Shown in pieces: positions 8,628 through 19,700 of a stretch of DNA of 64,000 bases. Position numbers and translations under genes: made by a program. The notes under the pieces are model-generated. The model searched no databases and was not told where the DNA came from. It was given only the letters and a program-made list of their open reading frames with translations. The stretch is from Lachnospiraceae bacterium (GTDB lineage: Bacteria > Bacillota_A > Clostridia > Lachnospirales > Lachnospiraceae): contig JAQUUB010000011.1 of the NCBI GenBank assembly GCA_028694115.1, positions 46,915 through 110,914 of the forward strand, given 5' to 3'. Positions within the stretch are counted from its first letter, which is position 1. Each line of letters begins with the position of its first letter.

Positions 8628-8977
8628 ATTGATACCTCCTTCTTTTAAATACCTCTAATTTTAACATAATAAATTAATTTATGGGGACTTTCTCTAAATA
8701 ATTAGTAGCAACCTTTTGTGGCATACAATTTGTGTACGAGCACATAATTTGTGCAGGCTGTACATAGACTGAGGGTTTACAACACTTTAGTATGGTGAAG
8801 TTGTACATGTATAGTAAATTATTCCATCTTTTTAATAAAAAAGTCAACAAAAAAGAAGTACAAGTGAAAAAGAACAATAAAAAACACACAAAACAAGTAA
8901 GGAATTACATTTCAAATTCTTAAAGAGAGAGTTACATTTTAAATAACTGATGTATTTTGTTTAAAAGGAGGATTCTA
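8628..8977. other. 350-bp divergent intergenic region
   Basis: AT-rich region between the divergent oxidoreductase and the giant GH43 gene. Only the two ribosome sites are certain (AAGGAGGT near 8634-8641 on the minus strand, AAAGGAGG at 8965-8972 on the plus strand). No full -35/-10 pair, hairpin or small gene could be assigned with confidence. Confidence 0.5.
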
Positions 8978-11900
8978 ATGAAAAGACCAGCGAAGCGTTT
9001 TGGAGCATTACTGCTAGCCATAGCTATGGTTATAACAGGATTGCCGGTAAGTAACTGGGGAGTTACGAAAGTACTTGCTGCAAATGAAATTGTAGAGGAT
9101 GAGCAGGAAGTTAAGATAGGGGAAGAAATAATAGAAGTAGAACAAGATGGGGAAGAACAAGTGGGCGGTGAGACGAGCCTTTTGGCACACTATTCTTTTT
9201 CGGGGTTAACCAGTGCGTTAGACGGAGGTATGATAGAAGATGAGTCTGGGAATGGTTACGATGCAACACTGAAGGGAAGTGGTGCAAGCTACAGAAAAGA
9301 ATCTCTTGTTTTACCAGGGGGTGCAAGTGGAAGTACAGCTGCTTATGTGTCACTTCCAACAGGGATGTTTGATGGCCGTAATGTTATGACAATATCTTTA
9401 TGGCTTCAGAATACAACTGGAAAAGGGAATTATGCGGCAATGTATGTGGGAAACACGAAGTCTGGAAGCTTTCCTACACAATATTGGCTGTTAAATCCAT
9501 GTAATCCTAGTGGCTATTTTAAATCAGTTATGACAGACAGCCTTAATGAGTCAGCTCCATATAATACGGAGACCGCTGCATCGACAACGACAACTGGCAG
9601 TGGATGGGCGATGTATACAACAGTCATTACGGAAACTGAAATCATAGGTTACTTGGATGGAAATGAAGTAAAACGTGTAGCAAAGAGCAGGAATATATCT
9701 GATTTTGGTACAGAACTCAAATCATACATTGGAAAATCAGAATACAGTGACAAGTTCTATGCAGGTGCGGTAAAGGAAGTAAAGGTATATACAGGGGCAC
9801 TTGGTGAAGATGAAATCAAAGCTCTTTACAATGAGCAGATTCCTGCTTCTAAAAATGCAACTTCTATAAAGGCTACCAGTGTCAGCATGCCATCAATCAC
9901 GGATATTACCATGACGGAAGGTGAGACAAAGGCACTTCCGAAGAATGTAACGGTTACTCTGTCTGATGGATCAAAAGTGCCGGCTGTTATCCAGTGGACA
10001 AACTCAGTCACCGGAAAGACAGTTACACAGACAAAAGACTTAGAAGCAGGCAGTTATACGCTGCAGGGAAAAATCAATTATTTTGAGAGTCCTCTGATTG
10101 AGGAACGTGCCGATCCTTATATTATTTATGACAGTGAAGAAGATTGCTATTACTTTACGTCATCATGGCCTGCGTATGGGAATATGACAAGTGGCTACAA
10201 TAAAATAGTATTACGTAAAGCAGATACGCTAGAGGAATTAGCAACTGCAACAGATCATACGATTTGGACTGCACACACAACAGGTACAGAGCAGAAGTAT
10301 CATATCTGGGCTCCGGAGCTGCATAAGATTAATGGGAAATGGTATGTTTACTATGCGGCTAGTACAGCAGATAACGGATGGGGAATCCGCTGTTTTGCAT
10401 TGGAGTGTACAGGAAGCGATTTGCTGAGTGCAGATTCCTGGACAGAAAAAGGGAAATTTACAGATAAAGATGGTGGTACAAACGGATTCAATGATATGTG
10501 TCTGGACATGACCTATTTTGAGAATGATGGTATTGGCTATGTAATCTGGGCATATAAAACGAATGGGGACTCTTCTTTGTCAATAGCACCTGTTGATATG
10601 ACATCTCCATGGAAGCTGGCGGGAGAGCCTATGATACTATCCGTGCCGGAGTATGCATGGGAACGTGTGAACGAAAATGTAAATGAAGGTCCATCTGTAC
10701 TAAAAAAGGATGGAAAAATATACGTATCCTATTCTGCTTCAGCTACTGGAGATGAATATTGCATGGGATTGCTGACGGCAGATGCAAGCTCGGATCTTAT
10801 GAAGCTTTCCAGCTGGACAAAGACCCCTTATCCAGTTCTTGAGACGAGTGATATGAATGAGGAGTATGGGCCTGGACATAATTCTTTTACCACGGATAAG
10901 GACGGCAATGTAATACTGGTATATCATTCAAGGGATAAAGAATGCCATGAAAATCAATGTGCATACGCATCCAGTGATCCATTGTATGATCCATGCCGTA
11001 ATGCAATGCTTGCTTATATAAGGTATGCGGATGATGGAACACCAGTTTTTTCATCCTCTGCACAGAAGGAATTATCTGGAGTGGATACAGGAGACCTGAG
11101 TCTGAATATTGAGGTCAATCCTACAAATGAAGAAAAAAATCCAATTGCAGTTTATTCATTGCTCACAGATGGAAGCAACTCCGTAGCGACACCATACAGC
11201 GGAACAGTAAGCGGTAACTCAGTGACCTTTGACAAGGGGATGTTTATTAATGGAACGGCAGGACAGTATGCAAAGAATTATCTTGATTTAAGCAGTAATA
11301 CCGATTTGCTTTCAACAATATCCAATACGAATGAGCTAACAGTTTCTGCATGGGTTAAGAACACTGCAACCGGGAATGCAAAATCAACTGTATTTTCATT
11401 TGGTAAGGACAGCTCTAATTTCTTTGCATTTAATACATTGAATTGGAGCAATGGCCGAGCATCCTTCAAGGTAGGTGGATCAGAGGTTGTTGGTATTAAA
11501 TATGATACGACAGGAAATGTTGCATCTCCAACGGGTGAGTGGTACCCGGTAAGTATTATTCTGAAAAAAGTTTCAAGCGGAACATTATTACGATACTATA
11601 TGAATGATAAGCTGATTTGCGAATATACAACGGCAGCAGATATTGACGATCTGGGGGCACTTACCTATTTTAGAATCGGGGCTGGTGCAGATAGCAATTA
11701 CTATGATTTCACAGGAGGAATCCGTAATTTCAGAATATATGATAAAGCATTATCAGCAGCAGAAATTGCAGATGCAGACAGAGCGCTTGCTGTAGAAAGC
11801 CTGATTCTTGAGATGGGTGCAGAAGGAGAAGATAACGCACTAACAGCAAACACGGATCTGCCACTAAAAAGCACCTATAGACCTGATCTCACTATCCAGT

Positions 11901-14900
11901 GGTCATCTTCGGATGAAAATATGATTGCAACGGATGGAGTGGTATCAAGACCACTTAATACACCAGCAACAGTGAGCTTGAATGCGGTAATAACATCGAC
12001 CGCGGATACATTGTTTTCAAAGACAATCTCCTTTAAAGTTACCGTACCGGTCGAAGAACCAAACGAAAACGAACTGGTAGTTCACTATGATATGAGCGTA
12101 TCAAACAGTACTTCTGTAAACGATATTACTGGAAATGGTCACGATGGTACCATTGTGAATGGAAAAACGGATACGTCAGCTATTTATGGAGGAGAAGACG
12201 TTCTAAATTTAAATGGGGAGAACTCCACGTATGTGACCATACCAGAGGGAACTGTAAATGGATTATCAGATCTCACTGTTAGTATGCTGCTTAATAATAC
12301 AGGAAGTAAAAATGCTACCTGGGGATGGGGACTTGGACAGCATTCTGGAAAGTATTTCCATATGACACCCACATCAAGCAGTGGTGGAGTATTACGTATC
12401 GGTGTTGGAAATAATACAGAAGGAAATGGATGGAATGGAGAAGCTGCTGTAGTAGGAAATACAGGACTTAGTGCAGCTGACTGGACAGTGGTTACTGCAA
12501 CATTTTCATCAGCAGACAAAACAATTAAACTTTATAGAGATAAGGCGTTAATAGGATCATCTACCTTTACCTGCTCTTTATCTGATCTTATAACAACTGG
12601 AAAAGTAAATGGATATATAGGAAAAAGTTTTTATTCTTCTGATCCTTATTTTACAGGAAGTATTGCAGACTTCAGAATATATGATGGCGTATTTACAAGT
12701 GCACAGATAAGAACTCTTGTTACACAGATGCAAGAGGAAGTGAAGAATTGCTGTCATGAGAATATACAGGAACGAATGATCGGAAAAAACACTTCTTTAA
12801 ATGAGGTTAAAACAAATCTTACGCTGCCAGAGAACATGAATGGAAATGCAATTATGTGGTCTAGTTCAGACACTAATGTTATTTCTATATCTGGAAATGT
12901 AGTTCGTCCTGCATATTCCAATGGAAATGCTGTAGTAACAATGACGGCATCATTAAATTTAAACGGAGTGCAGCAGACAGAAACTTATCAAGTCACTGTT
13001 ATTGAGAAAGATGATCCAGCAAAGCTTCTTTTAGAAGATAAGGATTCTTTAGTTGTTAATAATGCAGATCATGTAAAAGGCAATGTAACATTGCAAGATA
13101 TGGGTAAAAATGGTTCGGTTATCACATGGAAATCATCAAATCCGCAGGTAGTAAGTGCAAATGAAGTAGTAAATGAAAATTATGATCCTACACCAGCGGG
13201 TGTAGTTAAAAGACAAGATCAGGATACTACGGTTAAGCTTACTGCGACTCTTACCCTGGAAGGGGAGAGCTTGGAAAAAGAATTTAATCTCACCGTAAAG
13301 GCGAAAAAGACAGCAGAACCTAAAACAGATTATTTATTTGCCTATTTTATAGGAAATAATCCAGGTCAGGAAGAAATTTATATGGCAACAAGCCGAGATG
13401 GACTGGATTGGAAAGAGCTGAATGAAGGAAATTCAATTCTGGAATCGAATATGGGAACCAAAGGTCTTAGAGATCCGTTTATTATTCGTTCTCCAGAAGA
13501 AGACAAATTCTACATGATTGCAACCGATCTTCGAATCTGTACGGATTGGGATTGGGGAAAATCACAGACAGATGGAAGCCAGTACATTATGATTTGGGAA
13601 TCCGATGATCTTGTAAACTGGTCAGACCAGAGAATGGTTAAAATTAATTCGGATGCAGCAGGATGTACGTGGGCTCCGGAAGCATTTTATGATGAAGTGA
13701 CTGGTGAATATATGGTATTCTGGGCTTCGAAAGTAAGTACAGATAATTATGCAAAACAGAGAATTTATTATAGTAAGACCAGAGATTTCTATACCTTTAC
13801 AGAGCCACAGGTTTGGATTGATAAAGATAAGAGTACGATTGATACAACTGTAATTAAGAATGGAAGTACTTATTATAGATTTAGTAAAAACGAAACTCAG
13901 ACTACCATTATTTTAGAAAAATCAGATTCTCTTATGGGAACCTGGACAAGCATTAATTCTCCTACCTTAACGGCTCAGGCAGGCGTGGAAGGCCCAACAA
14001 GCTTTAAGTTTAATTCAGATGATTCGTCAGTAGACAAGTGGGCAGTGCTCTTGGACAACTTTGGCGGTATCGGATACTATCCACTTACCACAACAAGCTT
14101 AGAGGGTGGCGTATTTACAAAAATAACAAATGCAAATCTTCCGACCTATCCAAGACATGGTACAGTAATGAATGTTACTGCAGAGGAATACAAGAGGATT
14201 ACGGCAGCATATGGAATTCAGCCATCTACAGAAGAAGAAAGTGAGGATGAAATTCTTTCTTATGACTTTGAGGATGTGGCAATTCCAATGAAGGAAAGTA
14301 TTAGTGGAAGCAATGGCAATCTATATGGGAATGCAACAATCATAAAAGATGCAGAAAAAGATTCCAATGTTCTTTATCTTGATGGAACAAGCGGTACCTA
14401 TGCAGAGCTGCCTAAGGGTATTTTGGATAGAAGAAATACAATGACAATCAGTATGGATGTGAAATCAGTCAATGACAGTGGTAATTATTTTACCTTTGGA
14501 CTTGGAAAGGACTCTAGTAAATATTTATTCCTGAAAACAACTGCAAATAAAATCCGTTATGCTATCACAAGAGGCAGTTATTCGAAGGAACAAGCAGTAG
14601 CACAAGACCTGACAACAAGCATTACCAATGTTTGGAAAAATATTACTTTAGTTCTTACAGAAGATAAAATGTCCTTATATGTAGATGGAGTACTAGCAAA
14701 TGAAAACACGAGTCTAGGCACAAACATTTGCGATCTTGGTTCCTCGCTATCTGCTTATTTGGGAAAATCCTTCTATAGCGGAGATGGTACATTTAAAGGA
14801 TACTTTGATAACGTAAAGGTATATAACAGAGCTCTTTCTGATAACGAAATAAATAAAGTGGCTAACGCAAAGAAACTTACCGTATCAGGAATATCCTTAG

Positions 14901-16612
14901 AAGATAAAGTGTATGATGGAAAAGGATTCAGCTATAGTGGAAAGGCACATGCGGAAGGTTATAATGGAAAATTTGAGTATATTTGGTCGACAGAAGATGG
15001 AAAAGCACCTGTAAATACAGGCAGCTATACTTTAACAGTCAGAGTACCAGAAGATGAGATGGATTATGTAGGCTCCACGAAGCTTCAGGCAAAGATTACA
15101 AAGCGTAAGCTGACAGTCAGTGCGAACAATGTAAACATTCTGTTGGAGAAACTGGATGGATTATCAAATAAACTAGGCTACTCCTTTACAGATGGTACAA
15201 GCTTCGTAACAGGAGACAGCTGGATCAGTGAGCCAACTATAGTTACTGAGCAGATTACAAATGTTGGAACGTATCCAATTAGTCTCAGCAGCGGAAATGC
15301 TGGAAATAATTATGATGTTACATATCAGGACGGACTACTCACAGTCACTACAGATATTCATCCATATAAGATACAGTTAAAAGATGACTTCATCAGCTTT
15401 GGAACAAGTACCTATACCTATAGCGGTGATGCGATTATTCCAAAGACCATTTTAAAGAATGGAAAAACAAAGCTTGTATTAAATGCAAATTACAAATTAA
15501 TTTATGCAGATAATATCGATGCTGGAACTGCCACAGTAACAGCCATTGGTATGGGTGACTATACAGGAACAGCAAGTAAGACCTTTACTATAGCACCAAA
15601 GAGCATGAGCAAGGTGCGGCTGTCAGATATCAGTAATTGTATTTATACTGGAAATGCAGTAAATCCTGTGTTTACGGTAACTGATGGAGTGAATAAACTA
15701 GAAGAGGGTGTCGATTATACAGCAATTTATAATCCTGCAGATTTGACAGGCTCAGAGACTACCGATACAGAAATAACGGTAACCGTAGAGGGTAAGGGAA
15801 ATTATGCAGGAGTAGCAAAGAGCAAAAAGAAATTTAAGATTCTTGCAACATCAGGAAGCAATCTTACCAGTATGGAAACAGTAAATATAGTATTTAAAGA
15901 TAGTAAAGGCGAGATACCTAGGAAAACGTATGTTTACACGGGAAGTGTTCAGAAACCAAAGATTCTGTTAACAGATGCAGAGGGTAAAAAGCTGAAAACC
16001 AGTAATTATAAGGTAGTATATTCTGACTGCATAAACGCAGGTACAGCAACTATTACGATAGTTGGACAGAAGAGCTATTACGGTTCAAAAACATTACATT
16101 TTGAGATAACAAAAAAACAGTTATCAAAGGTAAAAGTTAAGAAGCTCCCAAATGTTGTTTATGATAAAAACAATGTTACGGATTTGACACTGACCGTAAA
16201 GGATAAAAATAAGGTATTGGTAAAAGGAGAAGATTACACAGCTGTATTTGAAAATCTCGATGAAATCAGTACCAAAACTTCAAAAGCAAAGGTGACTCTT
16301 TATGCAACAGAGAATGGAAACTACACAGGAAGTACAAAGCCAATGCAGTTTTCTATCATAAAGAGAGCTCTTAGAAATAAGAATGCAGTAGTCGTAAGTA
16401 TAGCAGATGCAACGGTAAATTCAGACAAGAGTGCAGTAAAACCGGCAGTTACGGTTACCTATTACGGAGAAGTACTGACAGAAGGCACCGATTATACACT
16501 TACCTATAGCGGAAATAAAAAAGCAACAAAAAATGCAAAGGTTAAAGTTACTGCTGTAAAAAATAGCAGGTATAGCGGAAATGTCACTGTGAAATTCACC
16601 ATTACCAAGTAA
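8978..16612 (+). CDS. Giant secreted twin-GH43 glycosidase with LamG and Ig/MBG-like repeats
   Basis: 2544 aa from ATG 8978 (AAAGGAGG at 8965-8972; an upstream in-frame TTG at 8957 is rejected). Signal peptide ~1-34. Order: LamG-like ~67-287; Ig-like ~290-370; GH43 domain 1 ~371-700 with Asp379, Asp510 and Glu570 in the catalytic positions; LamG ~720-945; Ig-like; LamG ~1031-1250; two atrophied Ig-like ~1266-1445; GH43 domain 2 ~1450-1745 with Asp1499, Asp1622, Glu1671 and a WAPE motif; LamG ~1756-1965; MBG/YDG-type and YTG-type repeats to the end. GH43 enzymes release arabinose or xylose; LamG domains suggest polymer binding. No LPxTG or SLH anchor, so it is released or held through the repeats. 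It likely attacks arabinan or arabinoxylan; which one is unclear. Confidence 0.88.
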   Translation: MKRPAKRFGALLLAIAMVITGLPVSNWGVTKVLAANEIVEDEQEVKIGEEIIEVEQDGEEQVGGETSLLAHYSFSGLTSALDGGMIEDESGNGYDATLKGSGASYRKESLVLPGGASGSTAAYVSLPTGMFDGRNVMTISLWLQNTTGKGNYAAMYVGNTKSGSFPTQYWLLNPCNPSGYFKSVMTDSLNESAPYNTETAASTTTTGSGWAMYTTVITETEIIGYLDGNEVKRVAKSRNISDFGTELKSYIGKSEYSDKFYAGAVKEVKVYTGALGEDEIKALYNEQIPASKNATSIKATSVSMPSITDITMTEGETKALPKNVTVTLSDGSKVPAVIQWTNSVTGKTVTQTKDLEAGSYTLQGKINYFESPLIEERADPYIIYDSEEDCYYFTSSWPAYGNMTSGYNKIVLRKADTLEELATATDHTIWTAHTTGTEQKYHIWAPELHKINGKWYVYYAASTADNGWGIRCFALECTGSDLLSADSWTEKGKFTDKDGGTNGFNDMCLDMTYFENDGIGYVIWAYKTNGDSSLSIAPVDMTSPWKLAGEPMILSVPEYAWERVNENVNEGPSVLKKDGKIYVSYSASATGDEYCMGLLTADASSDLMKLSSWTKTPYPVLETSDMNEEYGPGHNSFTTDKDGNVILVYHSRDKECHENQCAYASSDPLYDPCRNAMLAYIRYADDGTPVFSSSAQKELSGVDTGDLSLNIEVNPTNEEKNPIAVYSLLTDGSNSVATPYSGTVSGNSVTFDKGMFINGTAGQYAKNYLDLSSNTDLLSTISNTNELTVSAWVKNTATGNAKSTVFSFGKDSSNFFAFNTLNWSNGRASFKVGGSEVVGIKYDTTGNVASPTGEWYPVSIILKKVSSGTLLRYYMNDKLICEYTTAADIDDLGALTYFRIGAGADSNYYDFTGGIRNFRIYDKALSAAEIADADRALAVESLILEMGAEGEDNALTANTDLPLKSTYRPDLTIQWSSSDENMIATDGVVSRPLNTPATVSLNAVITSTADTLFSKTISFKVTVPVEEPNENELVVHYDMSVSNSTSVNDITGNGHDGTIVNGKTDTSAIYGGEDVLNLNGENSTYVTIPEGTVNGLSDLTVSMLLNNTGSKNATWGWGLGQHSGKYFHMTPTSSSGGVLRIGVGNNTEGNGWNGEAAVVGNTGLSAADWTVVTATFSSADKTIKLYRDKALIGSSTFTCSLSDLITTGKVNGYIGKSFYSSDPYFTGSIADFRIYDGVFTSAQIRTLVTQMQEEVKNCCHENIQERMIGKNTSLNEVKTNLTLPENMNGNAIMWSSSDTNVISISGNVVRPAYSNGNAVVTMTASLNLNGVQQTETYQVTVIEKDDPAKLLLEDKDSLVVNNADHVKGNVTLQDMGKNGSVITWKSSNPQVVSANEVVNENYDPTPAGVVKRQDQDTTVKLTATLTLEGESLEKEFNLTVKAKKTAEPKTDYLFAYFIGNNPGQEEIYMATSRDGLDWKELNEGNSILESNMGTKGLRDPFIIRSPEEDKFYMIATDLRICTDWDWGKSQTDGSQYIMIWESDDLVNWSDQRMVKINSDAAGCTWAPEAFYDEVTGEYMVFWASKVSTDNYAKQRIYYSKTRDFYTFTEPQVWIDKDKSTIDTTVIKNGSTYYRFSKNETQTTIILEKSDSLMGTWTSINSPTLTAQAGVEGPTSFKFNSDDSSVDKWAVLLDNFGGIGYYPLTTTSLEGGVFTKITNANLPTYPRHGTVMNVTAEEYKRITAAYGIQPSTEEESEDEILSYDFEDVAIPMKESISGSNGNLYGNATIIKDAEKDSNVLYLDGTSGTYAELPKGILDRRNTMTISMDVKSVNDSGNYFTFGLGKDSSKYLFLKTTANKIRYAITRGSYSKEQAVAQDLTTSITNVWKNITLVLTEDKMSLYVDGVLANENTSLGTNICDLGSSLSAYLGKSFYSGDGTFKGYFDNVKVYNRALSDNEINKVANAKKLTVSGISLEDKVYDGKGFSYSGKAHAEGYNGKFEYIWSTEDGKAPVNTGSYTLTVRVPEDEMDYVGSTKLQAKITKRKLTVSANNVNILLEKLDGLSNKLGYSFTDGTSFVTGDSWISEPTIVTEQITNVGTYPISLSSGNAGNNYDVTYQDGLLTVTTDIHPYKIQLKDDFISFGTSTYTYSGDAIIPKTILKNGKTKLVLNANYKLIYADNIDAGTATVTAIGMGDYTGTASKTFTIAPKSMSKVRLSDISNCIYTGNAVNPVFTVTDGVNKLEEGVDYTAIYNPADLTGSETTDTEITVTVEGKGNYAGVAKSKKKFKILATSGSNLTSMETVNIVFKDSKGEIPRKTYVYTGSVQKPKILLTDAEGKKLKTSNYKVVYSDCINAGTATITIVGQKSYYGSKTLHFEITKKQLSKVKVKKLPNVVYDKNNVTDLTLTVKDKNKVLVKGEDYTAVFENLDEISTKTSKAKVTLYATENGNYTGSTKPMQFSIIKRALRNKNAVVVSIADATVNSDKSAVKPAVTVTYYGEVLTEGTDYTLTYSGNKKATKNAKVKVTAVKNSRYSGNVTVKFTITK

Positions 16613-16638
16613 AAGCAGAACTTAATAAATGAAAGTAT

Positions 16639-16682
16639 GTCCCCGGAAGCTTACAAACAAGCGACTTCCGGGGACGTTTTTA
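16639..16682 (+). terminator. Strong terminator after the giant GH43 gene
   Basis: Perfect 11-bp stem GTCCCCGGAAG (16639-16649) with CTTCCGGGGAC (16665-16675), then G and a T-rich tract to 16682. Confidence 0.9.
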
Positions 16683-16694
16683 TTTTCTTATTAG

Positions 16695-16724
16695 TTGACC
16701 TTAAAAGTTTTCACATGGTACAAT
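16695..16724 (+). promoter_or_regulatory. Sigma-A promoter of the 1743-aa surface protein gene
   Basis: TTGACC (16695-16700), 18-base spacer, TACAAT (16719-16724), placed right after the previous terminator and about 50 bases before the start codon. Confidence 0.65.
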
Positions 16725-16774
16725 ATGGAAAAATAATAGAAATCATTGTGACATGTAGTAAAGGAGAGCGCAAC

Positions 16775-19700
16775 ATGGGTAAAACAAAAAGAGCAGTATG
16801 GATATTGATATTGGCAATTGTTTTTTCAAATATTCCAATAACGACTTATGCATCTGTTGAGGAGATAGGGGAAAGTATTGGGACAGCAGTAGAAGACGAA
16901 AATATGACTGGATATGAAGCTGTGACTGAATTAAATGGAGAAGAAATAGAAGAACAAGAGGATTTAGTGAAGAAAGAGATTGTTACAGGATTAACCGGAG
17001 ATTTTGGTAATGTGATACTTAATGATTTAGTTGTTAAGTATAAAAACTATGAAACTGATAAAGTACATAGTGAAGGAATTTATGCTGACTGGGCAAGTGT
17101 CAGTGGTATTCCAGACGGGTATTCCTGCACTGGTCTTAGGCTATCAGCAACGGTAGATATTGATGGCAAAACATATACGGAAACAAAAAGTATTACAGAT
17201 ATGACCTCAAAAAATATATATGTGCCAGCTTCAATAGAGGCAACTTATGATACAAAGATCGAATTGACATTTACTAGTAATGATGGAAATGAGACAGGTA
17301 TTCATGAAGTGTATCGTCATGATGTAACTGTGAAGAAAACAGGCTATGCTGATGAGTGCTCAGTAACAGTAGTAGGAATTAGTCAAAATGGAACTATTGC
17401 AGAGTTTTCCTATTCGAAAGACTATGACAACGATACGGATTCTTATACCATTACCAATACATTAGGTAACTGTAGAGGCTTATCGTATGGTGCAGGCAGC
17501 CATAAGTTAAGCCTGACGGGAGGAGAATACTACCGTATTTCAGTACAGAATATGGAGTATTTTGATATTGAAGTTACGGGAGATTGTGCATTTACAGTAG
17601 AATCCACAAAATATATCAGCTTCTATTCAACGGTTGGAACAATAAGTGGAACAGGGAAAATTGACTTTCCTTTAGGTGGATATATTGAAGGAAAAAACGA
17701 TTTATATGTCAAAAATGTAACAATTACTGGCGCTGGATCATATCCTTCATTTATTAAATCCAATAATAATCTTACAATGGAAAACTGTAATATTTCCCAA
17801 CTGCAGGGAATCGAGACGTATGCTGGTAGTTTAGAGATGAATGGCTGTAAAACCGAAGTTTTGGATACGGGATATATTGAATCAAATAAGGATTTGAGAG
17901 TAAATAGTTGTGAAATTTCCTGTGGAAGAATTAGTTCAGCTCAGGGATGGGAACCAGAACAATATGGTTTGGACATTCAGGACAGTACCGTTTCATCGGG
18001 ACAGATTATTTGCAAATATAATGCAAAGCTTAAATATAGTCATATTTATGGAAAAAGTGAAAAGGAAAGAATCTTTTTAATATCTGAAATTGGTAAGAAC
18101 ATTGGTTTAACAGTCGATTATTCTACGATTGAAACATCACCAGGAATCATTAATGCGGAGGGATTATATATAAGTGGTGACTTGTATGTAAACAATGGAA
18201 GTTCTATTAAAATCAAGAGTAAAGGCACTGCAATAAAAGCTAAAAATGCAGAAATTATGGGTGATCTTGATGTTTATTCTGAAACTGATTGCTTTAATAT
18301 TGCAAATGATTTAGAAATTTCCCATAGTATTCCATCAGAACCGAGGATGGTTTATCTGGGAGCAGGTATCGACGGTTTGAATTCAAATGGTGCAGAGATT
18401 ATAGAATGTGGAGGAAATACAACATTTAAAAATGTTAATATCGGAGTACCTACGGATGAGAGTGGAAAGTCACTTTCTGCCAATGTAATTGGTTCTACAG
18501 AATTCATGATGGATATTGAAGGAAACCTCATGTTTGAGAACGTTCATTCCTATCTTAATTCAGAAAAAGGTGGTGGATTTAGAGCGCAGGATGTGGTTTT
18601 AGTCGATTCAGAGATCGAATTAGTGTGTAATAATTATGGAATCAAAACGGAAAGAGATATCATAAATGACTACGATTCTGTTCTTTCTATTTCTTCGAAT
18701 GATACGGGTGTTTATTCAAAAAACCTGACAAATATGGGAATAATCAATGTGTTATGTTCGGGAAAAAGTAATCAGGCGGCATTGTTTTGTAGCGGTGGAG
18801 ACTTTACCAGTACCCAAGGGAAGATTACGGTAGATCATAAATTGGGTTATGGGAATGCTATCGAATTGAGTTGCATGCAGTCAGTATCTTCAAGTAATAC
18901 AGAATACCAAATTCATTTAGGAGGAGAGGACACAGCAGATAAAATTACAAATGCAGGACTCAGGATTAGTATGAGTGATACAGCATCTGAAAAGGTAACT
19001 TTTAAAAACTGTACCATCCACAAAATGGATCAATATGGATATATGATTGATCCGGCAGATGCGAAACAATATTTTTACGGAATATATTTTCACAATGCAA
19101 ATGTGTGTTTTGATAATACAGAAATAGACATTACAGGTATTTCATATAGTAACAACTGGAGCTTTACCGGAATTAAATCGGAATATAGCAGTGATATCCA
19201 TACCATGGAACTGCTTACTGGCAGCAAGATTACTATTCAAAACAAGCATCAGGGTACTGAAAAACAAAACTTTTATATGACAGGGATAGAGGTACAGGGG
19301 GAACTCATTCAGGAAAAAGGAACGACGATTGACATTGATTTTGATGGGAAATCGCTCAGTGATAATAGTAGTTTGACAGGCATAAAAACATATTGTTGTC
19401 AGTCGAAGGGAAAAATTGATATTACCTGTAATACGAATACATATGCAGATGGTATGGTTATTGGAGGAACAAGCGCTAAACCATGTGAGTTATCAGCGGC
19501 GCAGGTATATATAGATATAAATGGTACTCCTATAGAAGCCAGTTTGTATAGTCAGGGGACATATAATGCAATTCGTGGAGAGTATATTTATTTAACAGAT
19601 GGAACAACAGTTAAAGCAGATACAACTGGATTTTATGAATTTGGAATAAACACAACGCTACTATCAATGAAAGATAGTCAAATCATATTAAAGGGTAGTG

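Noticed and set aside
9111..9359. Minus-strand open frames inside the giant and flagellar genes
   Set aside because: They have no ribosome sites or protein-like composition and are shadows of strongly supported plus-strand genes.
16637..16774. 46-residue N-terminal extension of the 1743-aa protein
   Set aside because: It runs through a perfect terminator hairpin and a promoter, and a real signal peptide with ribosome site begins at 16775.
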